Shown: positions 43,167-49,927 of the stretch, piece by piece
How positions within the stretch are numbered: position 1 is the stretch's first letter
Layout: each line of letters starts with the position of its first letter
Source of the DNA: Candidatus Adiutrix sp.
GTDB taxonomy: Bacteria; Desulfobacterota; Desulfarculia; Adiutricales; Adiutricaceae
Assembly (NCBI GenBank): GCA_031263565.1
Contig: JAISFR010000019.1
Span: forward strand, 1 to 59,034
DNA: 59,034 nucleotides
Direction of reading: 5' to 3'
Notes under the pieces: model-generated
The model's input: the letters and a program-made list of their open reading frames with translations, nothing else
Database searches by the model: none
Told to the model about the DNA's origin: nothing
Made by a program: the position numbers and the translations under genes

Positions 43167-44360
43167 ATGATTCAAGCGTCGCATCTGGAATATATACTGA
43201 GAAAGATCCTGGTCCACTCGAACAACATCTCCGACATCAACATCACCGAAGGGCACCCCTTCCAGGCCGAGATAGACGGGCAGTTGACCCCGGTCTACTT
43301 TGAACCGGAAATCGACAAGCTCACCCCTTTTCAGACCCAGGCCATAGCCATCAGCCTGATTCGCACCAATCGCCGTCTCCTGCGCTCCCTTTTGACCACC
43401 GGCAGCTGCGATCTGTCCTATTCCATTTCCGGACGGGCCCGCTTCCGGGTCAATATTTTTTCCCAGCAGGGCAAATATACGGTGGTCATGCGCCGTCTGG
43501 AAAACTCCATCCGCACCCTGGAAGAACTCAACCTGCCGAAACCCTTCTACCAGATGGCCGGCGAAAAAAACGGCATCATCTTCGTCTCCGGGGCCACCGG
43601 CAGCGGCAAATCCACCACCCTGGCGGCCATCCTCGATGAAATCAACAACACCAAACCAGTGCATGTGGTCACCCTGGAAGATCCGGTGGAGTACATCCAT
43701 CCTCCCAAAATGGGCACCTTCAACCAGCGGGAACTGGGCAGCGACTTTCATGATTTCGCCTCGGGCCTCAGAGCGGCCATGCGCCAGGCCCCCAAAGTCA
43801 TCCTGGTGGGCGAGGCCCGCGACCGGGAGACCCTGGAAATTGCCCTGGCCGCCGCTGAAACCGGCCACCTGGTCTTCGCCACCATTCACGCCTCTGATGC
43901 CGGAACCACCATCTCCCGCATCTTAGGCTTTTTCGAGCCGGAAGAAGAGCGGCAAATCCGGGTGCGCCTGGCCGGGGTCATGCGCTGGGTGGTCAGTCAA
44001 AGGCTGCTGCCCCAGACCGGCGGCGGACGGGTGGCGGCCATGGAAATCATGGGCTCAACCCTTTTGATCAAGGATATCATCACCAACGGCGAAACCGAGG
44101 ACAAGACTTTCTACAACGCCATCGCTTCCATGCGGCCCATGGGCTTTCAGACTTTTGACCAGAATATTCTGGACCTTTTCGACCAGAAGCTGATCTCCGA
44201 AGAAACCGCCATGGTTTTCAGCAGCAAAAAATCAATCGTCGGCCGCGGACTGGATACCATCAAAGCCCAGGCCGGGCAGATCGAAAGTCTGGACGACAGG
44301 CTGACCCTGGAATCTGAAGAAGAATCGGCCGCTTCGCCTCAAGCCGTCGCCGTGCTCTGA
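43167..44360 (+). CDS. Second PilT/PilU-type ATPase
   Basis: A 397-residue paralogue with the same ATPase core (GATGSGKSTTLAAI, VTLEDPVEYIH, VILVGEARDRETLE, TIHASDAGTT) and a C-terminal extension of about 40 acidic residues. By position behind pilT it could act like PilU, a helper retraction motor. It starts at ATG 43167. The next gene begins 11 bases after its stop. Confidence 0.88.
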   Translation: MIQASHLEYILRKILVHSNNISDINITEGHPFQAEIDGQLTPVYFEPEIDKLTPFQTQAIAISLIRTNRRLLRSLLTTGSCDLSYSISGRARFRVNIFSQQGKYTVVMRRLENSIRTLEELNLPKPFYQMAGEKNGIIFVSGATGSGKSTTLAAILDEINNTKPVHVVTLEDPVEYIHPPKMGTFNQRELGSDFHDFASGLRAAMRQAPKVILVGEARDRETLEIALAAAETGHLVFATIHASDAGTTISRILGFFEPEEERQIRVRLAGVMRWVVSQRLLPQTGGGRVAAMEIMGSTLLIKDIITNGETEDKTFYNAIASMRPMGFQTFDQNILDLFDQKLISEETAMVFSSKKSIVGRGLDTIKAQAGQIESLDDRLTLESEEESAASPQAVAVL

Positions 44361-44371
44361 GAAGGTGCTCA

Positions 44372-45223
44372 ATGCAGCTTGAATGTTACCAATGTCACCG
44401 GCTTCTGAATCTGCCGGATGAAAAGTTGCCGGTGGGCCGCCATTTCAGCTTCACCTGTCCCTACTGTAAAAACAAAAACGGCGCTTTCATTCCCGCGCCG
44501 GAACAGATGCCGGAACAGAGTCCTGAACAGATGCCGGAGGACGGGCCTTACCAGGGCCAATGGCCTCCGGCCGAATCGCCCCCCGCCCCGGGCTGGGGCG
44601 AAGAGGGCCAGGCCCCGCCGGCGGACCAGAACTGGGGGCCCTATCAACAGGCGGAATATCAGCCCCCGCCCCCCCCGCCGGCGCCCGACTCCAGCTATCT
44701 GCCGGTCGACCCTCCCCGGCCGGACTCCGGCCTGGAAGGTCTGGACGGCGATCAAAACACGCTTCAGGCCCTGATGAGCGGGGCCATTGATGAAAGACCC
44801 AAAGCCCTGGTGGTCTACGACGACGAGGAGACCTCGAAGATGCTGATCGACAAACTGGAGAGCATGGGTTTTCAGACCACTATGGCCGTCAACCTGCGGG
44901 ATGCGGCCAAGCAGTTGAAGTTCAGCGACTTTTCCCTGCTGCTGCTTCAGGAGGACTATTACGGGGCCACCCTGAACAGCAACCAGCTTCTCCGCTCGAT
45001 ACAGAGCCTGGACAATCACAGCCGACTGAAAATGCTGGTGGTGCTGATCAGCCCCACTCTGACCACCCTGGATGATCTCCTGGCCTTCAGCCTGTCTCTG
45101 GACGCAATCATCAATTCGGGGGAACTGGCGGCGGTCGATCGTTTTCTGATCAGCATCATCGCCCGGGCCAGAAAATTTTATTCAATCTACCGGGAACTGC
45201 TCACCGAGCACGGGCTGGACTGA
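44372..45223 (+). CDS. Zinc-ribbon/pseudo-receiver protein of the pilT operon
   Basis: A 283-residue protein in three parts. An N-terminal Cys4 ribbon (CYQC at 5-8 and CPYC about 30-33) resembles the MJ0042-type zinc ribbon; a Pro/Gln-rich linker runs to about 140; the C-terminal part (about 145-283) resembles a receiver domain (PKALVVYDDEETSKMLIDKL). The phospho-acceptor position, after LLLL, is Gln or Glu and not Asp, so it is probably a pseudo-receiver. Being third in the pilT pair operon suggests control of pilus retraction; that is inference. Confidence 0.68.
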   Translation: MQLECYQCHRLLNLPDEKLPVGRHFSFTCPYCKNKNGAFIPAPEQMPEQSPEQMPEDGPYQGQWPPAESPPAPGWGEEGQAPPADQNWGPYQQAEYQPPPPPPAPDSSYLPVDPPRPDSGLEGLDGDQNTLQALMSGAIDERPKALVVYDDEETSKMLIDKLESMGFQTTMAVNLRDAAKQLKFSDFSLLLLQEDYYGATLNSNQLLRSIQSLDNHSRLKMLVVLISPTLTTLDDLLAFSLSLDAIINSGELAAVDRFLISIIARARKFYSIYRELLTEHGLD

Positions 45224-45265
45224 CGGCCGCCTGAAACGGCCCCTTCCGAAACCGACGGCCGCGGC

Positions 45266-45289
45266 CCCGGCGGGAGAGCCGGTTTTATT
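45266..45289 (+). terminator. Terminator after the pilT operon
   Basis: CCGGC (45267-45271) and GCCGG (45278-45282) pair around a six-base loop, followed by TTTTATT. It lies between the zinc-ribbon gene and the convergent flagellin-like gene. Confidence 0.55.
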
Positions 45290-45942
45290 CAGTGCAGCCA
45301 CCTTTTGGGGTGGACGGCCGAGGCCCCGGCCGGGCTTAAATCGCCCAGAATGGTCAAACGGTCGACGATATCCTGAAGACGGCCCCGGTTGGAATGAGAC
45401 AGTTCTTCGGTCTCGTTGAGTATTTTAACCAAGAGGGCCAGGGCCTCATCCATGGCGCTGTTGATCTGGCGGCGCTGTTCGGACAGCTTGCGGGTGAAGC
45501 CGCAGCGGGCCTCATTGAGGTAGGACAAAATTTTTCTGGCGGCCAGAGCTTCAGGCCGGCTGACCAGAGTCAGGGCCGGCCCGTCGAAATCATCGGCGCC
45601 GGCCAGACGGGCCACGATCTGGGAGTAGCCCCGGAACTCCTCATCCAGCTTGAAACGTTCCCGGGCACTGTTCTCAGGCAGTTCCACCGCCCGGTCGGCC
45701 AGAGAATACATCCGGCCGATGGTCTGGTCCAGTTCGTCAAAAGCTTCGGTGGCCAGTCGGCAATCCTGAATTATTTCCGGCATCAGAGCCATTTCGTCCG
45801 AGAGATTTTCCAGGGAATCGATCACATCCAGGGGTTCCGACATCAAACTGAGACCGGGCAGTTCCTGAGCCAGAATACGGGCTATTTTCTCATATTTGCT
45901 TAAATCAGGGCAATTGCCGTCGCCGCTGCTGATGCTGATCAT
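45289..45942 (-). CDS. Flagellin-like helical protein under a sigma-54 promoter
   Basis: A 217-residue, mostly helical protein without signal peptide. Residues about 65-125 (ELDQTIGRMYSLADRAVELP, then RERFKLDEEFRGYSQIVARL and AGADDFDGPAL) follow the pattern of the N-terminal D1 helices of flagellin. The later ILSYLNEARCGFTRKLSEQ resembles the C-terminal helix pair. The terminal D0 sequences and variable domain are missing. The ATG at 45942 has aaggag upstream and a sigma-54 promoter (46003-46019). It may be an exported rod-like protein or a filament-related regulator. The homology is my pattern reading and needs testing. Confidence 0.5.
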   Translation of the reverse strand: MISISSGDGNCPDLSKYEKIARILAQELPGLSLMSEPLDVIDSLENLSDEMALMPEIIQDCRLATEAFDELDQTIGRMYSLADRAVELPENSARERFKLDEEFRGYSQIVARLAGADDFDGPALTLVSRPEALAARKILSYLNEARCGFTRKLSEQRRQINSAMDEALALLVKILNETEELSHSNRGRLQDIVDRLTILGDLSPAGASAVHPKRWLH

Positions 45943-46002
45943 ATGCCGCTCCTTGAAGTCTGTTTGAAAGCCCCGGCAATCTTTGCCGTCGACCGGCTAA
46001 TA

Positions 46003-46019
46003 AGCAACTATCCTGCCAA
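46003..46019 (-). promoter_or_regulatory. Sigma-54 promoter of the flagellin-like gene
   Basis: The minus strand reads tggcaggatagttgct: GG and GC are ten bases apart, and TGGCAGG-N4-TTGCT differs from consensus at one core position. Transcription would start near 45992, about 50 bases before the ATG. It resembles the promoter before motA. Confidence 0.75.
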
Positions 46020-46070
46020 ATCTTGAGAATTGCCGGGAATGAAGCTCCGAGGGAGACATTTTTTTCAAAT

Positions 46071-46730
46071 ATGAACGACCAAGCAAGTTTGCGGCATCTC
46101 TGGGAAGTGCTGGTGAAGCTGGACGAGGTGGCGGTGGCTGACCTGACTCTGGAACTGCTGGACAGGGAAGTGGAACCGGTCGAAATTCTGACGACCTGCG
46201 AACAGGCCCTGACCTCCATCGGCGAAAAATATGAAGACGGGGAGTATTTCATATCCGGTCTGATCATGGCCGGGGAGATGATGAGCCGCATCACCGAACT
46301 GCTGACCCCTCATCTGGTGATTCCTGAAGCTGATATTCTGCGGGGCCGGATTCTGATCGGCACTATTGAAGGCGATATTCACGATCTGGGCAAAAACATC
46401 GCCGGGGCCCTGCTCTCAGCCCACGGCTTTCAAGTTCTCGACCTGGGGGTGGATGTGTCGGCGACCGATTTTGTGAAAGAAGCCTTGATTTTCAAACCGG
46501 AAATAATCGGTCTGTCGGCTCTTCTGGGTTCCTGTTTCCCGGCCCTCTCCAAGACTATCACCCGGCTGAAGGAAATGCGCGGGATGACCAAAATTCCGGC
46601 CATCTTCATCAGCGGCGCCCAGATCACCGATGAACACCGAAAACTTTACGGGGCCGATTTTCAGGCCGCCAGCGCCTTTGATACCGTTCGCCTATGTGAA
46701 AAGATCATTCGCCGCGGACTGGGAGATTAA
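46071..46730 (+). CDS. Cobalamin-binding (corrinoid) protein, MtbC/MttC-like
   Basis: A 219-residue corrinoid protein. The N-terminal helical cap domain (1-90) is followed by a B12-binding Rossmann domain with the signature EGDIHDLGKNI; the cobalt-binding histidine is about H105. Such proteins shuttle methyl groups between a substrate methyltransferase and a corrinoid:acceptor methyltransferase, or act as light/B12 sensors. No methyltransferase gene is adjacent. The ATG at 46071 has only a weak ribosome site; a frame from 46023 exists. Confidence 0.85.
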   Translation: MNDQASLRHLWEVLVKLDEVAVADLTLELLDREVEPVEILTTCEQALTSIGEKYEDGEYFISGLIMAGEMMSRITELLTPHLVIPEADILRGRILIGTIEGDIHDLGKNIAGALLSAHGFQVLDLGVDVSATDFVKEALIFKPEIIGLSALLGSCFPALSKTITRLKEMRGMTKIPAIFISGAQITDEHRKLYGADFQAASAFDTVRLCEKIIRRGLGD

Positions 46731-46755
46731 GGCCGGTCACGGAACAAACAGCCCC

Positions 46756-47430
46756 TTAGCGGTTGAAGCCCGGAACGCTGATCAGGGTTTCCCGCGACTG
46801 CTCGACAGTGGCCGTGAATATCGTCGTCTGAGGCAAAAGCCAGGCGTGCGGCCGCAAACCGGCCTGTTCGCAGGCGAAAGTCAAAAGGTCGGCCGCCTGA
46901 TCTGAGGCCACGTCTTCCGGCAGAGCCGGCCACTCGGTAAAGCCGTTGTAAATGATCACCGCCGCGCCTCTGGGCACTTCCCGGTCGTCGTTGACCTGCG
47001 TAAAACCGCCCAGAACGGAAAGGGATATTTCCGCCCGGCCGAGTTCCTCCGGGCTGAAGGGCTGGGCGGATATTTTGGGCTTGGCGACTGCTTCGAACGT
47101 CAGATCCCGGGCCTCCAGGTAAAGGGGCCGGAAACCCTTAAGGCGCCAGGCTCTGGCCCGAAGACGGCCGTCAACGTAAAGAGAGACGACCATCGGCTGG
47201 GGCCAGGTCAGGCGCGGTTCCACCTGGGCTTCGCGGGCGCCCCGGGCTTCCAGGGCGGCCTGAATCGATTCCCGGGCGATCTGCAGAAGGGTGTGTTTCT
47301 GGGGTCCGCTGAGGGGCGGCGGCGCCTGAACGGCGGGGGAAGCGGTTTCCTGGTTCTGGGCCAGAAGCGGAGAAGCCAGGGTGCAAGCTATCAAGAGACC
47401 AAGCATCAATCCCCGCCGGATCATCCTCAA
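46756..47430 (-). CDS. Secreted AMMECR1-like domain protein
   Basis: A 224-residue protein with a signal peptide (MLGLLIACTLASPLLAQ). The mature part follows the AMMECR1 pattern: TLLQIARESIQAALE, VVSLYVDGRLRA, LGRAEISLSVLGGFTQV, GAAVIIYNG and LLTFACEQAGLRPHAWL. The usual LRGCIG motif is replaced by LRARAW. AMMECR1 proteins are normally cytosolic, so an exported version is odd. The start overlaps the dedA stop (ATGA). Its function is unknown; identification is by pattern. Confidence 0.6.
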   Translation of the reverse strand: MRMIRRGLMLGLLIACTLASPLLAQNQETASPAVQAPPPLSGPQKHTLLQIARESIQAALEARGAREAQVEPRLTWPQPMVVSLYVDGRLRARAWRLKGFRPLYLEARDLTFEAVAKPKISAQPFSPEELGRAEISLSVLGGFTQVNDDREVPRGAAVIIYNGFTEWPALPEDVASDQAADLLTFACEQAGLRPHAWLLPQTTIFTATVEQSRETLISVPGFNR

Positions 47431-48128
47431 GCTCCTTTATCCAAAATTTTATTCGATGAATCCGTCCGGCCCGTTTTTAGCCTGATGTATTCGATGATCA
47501 TCGGCAGGCAGGACAGAAAGATGATGGCCAGAATGACCAATGAAAAATTGTTCTTCACCAGGTTGAGATTGCCGAAGAAATAGCCGGCGCTGATGAAAAG
47601 GCAGTTCCACAGAAGGGCGCCGACCAGGTTATAGGTCAGAAAACGGCGGTAGCGCATTTGGCCTACGCCGGCCACAAAAGGGGCGAAGGTTCTGACTATG
47701 GGCACAAAACGAGCGATAATAATGGTCCGGGCACCGTATTTTTCATAAAAGAACCTGGTTTTGTCCAGGTACTTTTTCTTAAGAAAACGGCCGTCGCCCT
47801 TGAAAGCCCGGGGACCAGCCCAGCGGCCGGCCCAGTAATTGACCGTATCTCCCAAGATGGCCGCGGCGGATAAAATAAAGAACAAAAGCCAGGGATCCAG
47901 GGGACTTGAATCCAGTGCGGAAATGGACCCGGCGGCAAAAAGCAGGGAATCGCCCGGCAGAAAAGGCCAGATGACCACCCCGGTCTCCCAGAAAACGATG
48001 ATGAAAAGTATCAGATAGGTCTGCCAGCCGTAATTGCCGACTATTTCTGTGAGATGGACATCTATATGAATTATGAAATCAATGAAGTCTAATATGAAAT
48101 CCGCGAAAGCGGACAAAATTTCAGGCAT
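47427..48128 (-). CDS. DedA family membrane protein
   Basis: A 233-residue DedA/VTT protein with several membrane segments and the family blocks FWETGVVIWPFLPGDSLLF, GDTVNYWAGRWAG and RFVPIVRTFAPFVAGVGQM (conserved acidic and arginine residues). DedA proteins help flip or recycle lipid carriers and keep membrane homeostasis. The ATG at 48128 follows caaaggag. It precedes the AMMECR1-like gene in the same operon. A TATAAT on the minus strand at 48169-48174 could be its -10. Confidence 0.92.
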   Translation of the reverse strand: MPEILSAFADFILDFIDFIIHIDVHLTEIVGNYGWQTYLILFIIVFWETGVVIWPFLPGDSLLFAAGSISALDSSPLDPWLLFFILSAAAILGDTVNYWAGRWAGPRAFKGDGRFLKKKYLDKTRFFYEKYGARTIIIARFVPIVRTFAPFVAGVGQMRYRRFLTYNLVGALLWNCLFISAGYFFGNLNLVKNNFSLVILAIIFLSCLPMIIEYIRLKTGRTDSSNKILDKGA

Positions 48129-48197
48129 TTCTGGCTCCTTTGCCCTCTTGGCGCTGGTTTAGTCTCTTATTATAAACCAAGGCCCAAGTATTGGGAA

Positions 48198-48273
48198 CAG
48201 CAATTCTCAAAGCAGCTTCCCATCTTCAAGTGCTCTGGTCGCAGCCGGGCAAAAAATGCGATTTTTGCCCGGC
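48198..48273 (+). repeat. Dispersed repeat, copy 2, with hairpin
   Basis: It begins with cagcaattctcaaag, the same 15-base end as the right TIR (in reverse) of the element at 7453-7626, and continues to match that element's left part (65 of 70 bases). It ends in the same 12-bp-stem hairpin. The rest of the element is missing, so this copy is truncated or rearranged. Confidence 0.75.
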
Positions 48274-48274
48274 A

Positions 48275-48379
48275 GGTGAATAAATTTTTCGGAACGAGCC
48301 CTTATTTTGGCTCAACTTGTCTGAGCGAAGCGAGTTGTTGAGCCAAAATAAGGAGGGAGTGGAGAAAATTTTATTCACC
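48275..48379. repeat. Nested palindrome (cruciform-type repeat)
   Basis: Outer arms ggtgaataaatttttc (48275-48290) and gaaaattttattcacc (48364-48379) match at 15 of 16; inner arms cttattttggctcaac (48301-48316) and gttgagccaaaataag (48337-48352) match at 16 of 16 around a 20-base loop. It lies between the truncated repeat and the next fold-back element, upstream of dedA and downstream of the unknown gene at 48589-49218. No coding content is evident. Confidence 0.8.
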
Positions 48380-48464
48380 CATCCGCCGTCTGAGCCCTTG
48401 ATGGGTTGGTCTTGGAGCCAAAATATTTTTGCCATAAGTCGGCCTGGGCAATTGGTGACTTTGG

Positions 48465-48586
48465 GGCTGTTAATAAATAACCTATGCGTTTTCCTGGCCA
48501 GGCGCTCTTGCTTTTGCCGGATTGCTGGCGGCAAAAGCCAGAGCAACGCCGCCAGGGAGATGTATAGGTTATTTATTAACAGAGCC
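48465..48586. repeat. 122-bp fold-back repeat with 19-bp terminal inverted repeats
   Basis: Perfect 19-base arms ctgttaataaataacctat (48467-48485) and its complement (48564-48582) enclose a second inverted pair, gctcttgcttttgcc with ggcaaaagccagagc (14 of 15). The whole unit can fold into one long hairpin. A single arm of the same repeat occurs at 53820-53840, so it is a dispersed family. It ends at the 3' end of the gene at 48589. Confidence 0.75.
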
Positions 48587-48588
48587 TT

Positions 48589-49218
48589 TCAGACCTCGTC
48601 TTCAGTCAAAGGCGCCCGGGCAAAATTGGCCAGATACTTTTTCAGGGTGTCGGAACCCGGCATATCGGCCAGGGGGTCATAACCGGCCTTGGTCAGGGTA
48701 TTCATGGTTTTGCTGTTGATTTTCAAAAACTCGTTGACGTTTTTAGCCAACTGCTGTGAAGCGGCGTCCGGGGATGTTTCCGGCAAAGCGCCGGCGTTGC
48801 TGAAGACCATCAGGGGATTGCTGTCCAATTCCTTCTTTAAGGCGGCCTTTTCCTCTTCAGAGCCCTCGAAGTTATCCAGAATATCGGAACGCCGATAGAC
48901 CCGGGCTTCCCGGCTGAGGCCGTCATCGACAATGGCAATAACGTATTCACCGTCCAGTTCCGGATATTCCCTGATAGTGCCGGCGGTCAGTCCGGCCAGG
49001 TCGGAAACTATTTTGTCGCCTATGCTTTTATAAGTCAGACTGACCGTGTCACCGGCCGAACTGGTGCTGAAGAGGCTGCCGCCGTCGGAAGACGAATCAC
49101 TGAACAGGCTGGAACTTAGATCAGCCAGATTGTTGTAATTCTGGGTCTGGCCGACTCCCACGCTGAGCATGGCTGGCGACCTGTTGCTGATGCTGAATAG
49201 CAGATTGTTGATGCTCAT
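48589..49218 (-). CDS. Unknown protein under a sigma-54 promoter
   Basis: A 209-residue protein that I do not recognise. It has a Ser-rich N-terminal part (about 30-60), then a mixed region (GDTVSLTYKSIGDKIVSDLA, REYPELDGEYVIAIVDDG) and a helical C-terminal part. No signal peptide, membrane segment or cysteine is seen; the lack of cysteine is typical of proteins exported by the flagellar apparatus, though that is weak evidence. The ATG at 49218 has aggggt upstream and a sigma-54 promoter (49316-49332), tying it to the flagellar regulon. Confidence 0.65.
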   Translation of the reverse strand: MSINNLLFSISNRSPAMLSVGVGQTQNYNNLADLSSSLFSDSSSDGGSLFSTSSAGDTVSLTYKSIGDKIVSDLAGLTAGTIREYPELDGEYVIAIVDDGLSREARVYRRSDILDNFEGSEEEKAALKKELDSNPLMVFSNAGALPETSPDAASQQLAKNVNEFLKINSKTMNTLTKAGYDPLADMPGSDTLKKYLANFARAPLTEDEV

Positions 49219-49315
49219 GGGCTTACCCCTGCTTGTAGTAGCTGAATTTTGATAAAGTCTGACCGGGCCTTCTCTCTGGGCAGAAAAGTTCCGCCTTCAC
49301 TTCCGAAGACAAGGA

Positions 49316-49332
49316 AGCAATTTAAATGCCAA
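49316..49332 (-). promoter_or_regulatory. Sigma-54 promoter of the unknown 209-residue gene
   Basis: On the minus strand, tggcatttaaattgct has GG and GC ten bases apart with TGGCA and TTGCT at the right places. Transcription would start near 49305, leaving an 87-base leader. It is the third promoter of this type in the window. Confidence 0.75.
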
Positions 49333-49385
49333 ATATTTTTATGGATTTCAAGTGCAGTTCAGCCTGTCGCGGGGCGGCGATGAAT

Positions 49386-49401
49386 TGTTTCACGTGGAAC
49401 C
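49386..49401. other. parS centromere-like site 1
   Basis: The 16-base tgtttcacgtggaacc matches the bacterial parS consensus at 15 of 16 positions. It lies in the gap before the YbaK-like gene, about 2 kb from parB (51547). ParB loads on such sites to organise the origin region. Confidence 0.88.
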
Positions 49402-49436
49402 TATTGCTTCATAACACTTTGAAGTCCGGAAGGTCC

Positions 49437-49913
49437 TCAATTCTGTCCAGACTGGCGGCAGACGTCAACCCAGCCCCTGCTTCGTGAATATTCTTCCAGT
49501 TCGCTGACCGTCAGTTCAATCATGGAACTGGAACTGCCGCAGGCCGGAAAAATGCTTTCAAAGCGTTTCAGGCTCTCATCCAGATAGACCTCACAGGTGT
49601 CTGGCAAGTCGAAAGGACAGATTCCGCCCACTTCAAAACCGGTCAGCCTCCGAGCTTCATCCATAGAGAGCATTTTAGGGCTGAAGCCAAAACATTTCTT
49701 AAATTTTTTATTGTCGATTCTGGTATCGCCCGCAGCGACCACCATCAGGCCGGAATCGGCTTTGTAAAAAGTAATGCTCTTGGCTATCCGCCCGGGGATG
49801 ACGCCCAGGGCTTCGGCGGCTAAATTGACAGTGGCGGTGGAGACTGCGAGTTCCACCACGTCCTGGTCTCTTTGCCATTTAGCCAGGTATTGTTTGACCT
49901 TTTCAGTTGACAT
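49437..49913 (-). CDS. YbaK/ProX-type aminoacyl-tRNA deacylase
   Basis: A 158-residue protein of the YbaK/EbsC family, which removes wrongly attached amino acids from tRNA (Ala or Cys from tRNA-Pro). The conserved lysine is in GRIAKSITFY (about K45), and VGGICPFDLP is the family block near the end. The ATG at 49913 lies 14 bases after rsmG. It may be a general trans-editing factor; the exact tRNA is not predictable. Confidence 0.88.
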   Translation of the reverse strand: MSTEKVKQYLAKWQRDQDVVELAVSTATVNLAAEALGVIPGRIAKSITFYKADSGLMVVAAGDTRIDNKKFKKCFGFSPKMLSMDEARRLTGFEVGGICPFDLPDTCEVYLDESLKRFESIFPACGSSSSMIELTVSELEEYSRSRGWVDVCRQSGQN

Positions 49914-49927
49914 GGACTTGATACCTG

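Noticed and set aside
47293-47583. 96-residue frame antisense to dedA and the AMMECR1-like gene
   Set aside because: Shadow of two coding genes.
48317-48682. 121-residue plus-strand frame over the repeat mosaic
   Set aside because: It runs through two palindromes and the 3' end of a minus-strand gene; no motif or ribosome site.
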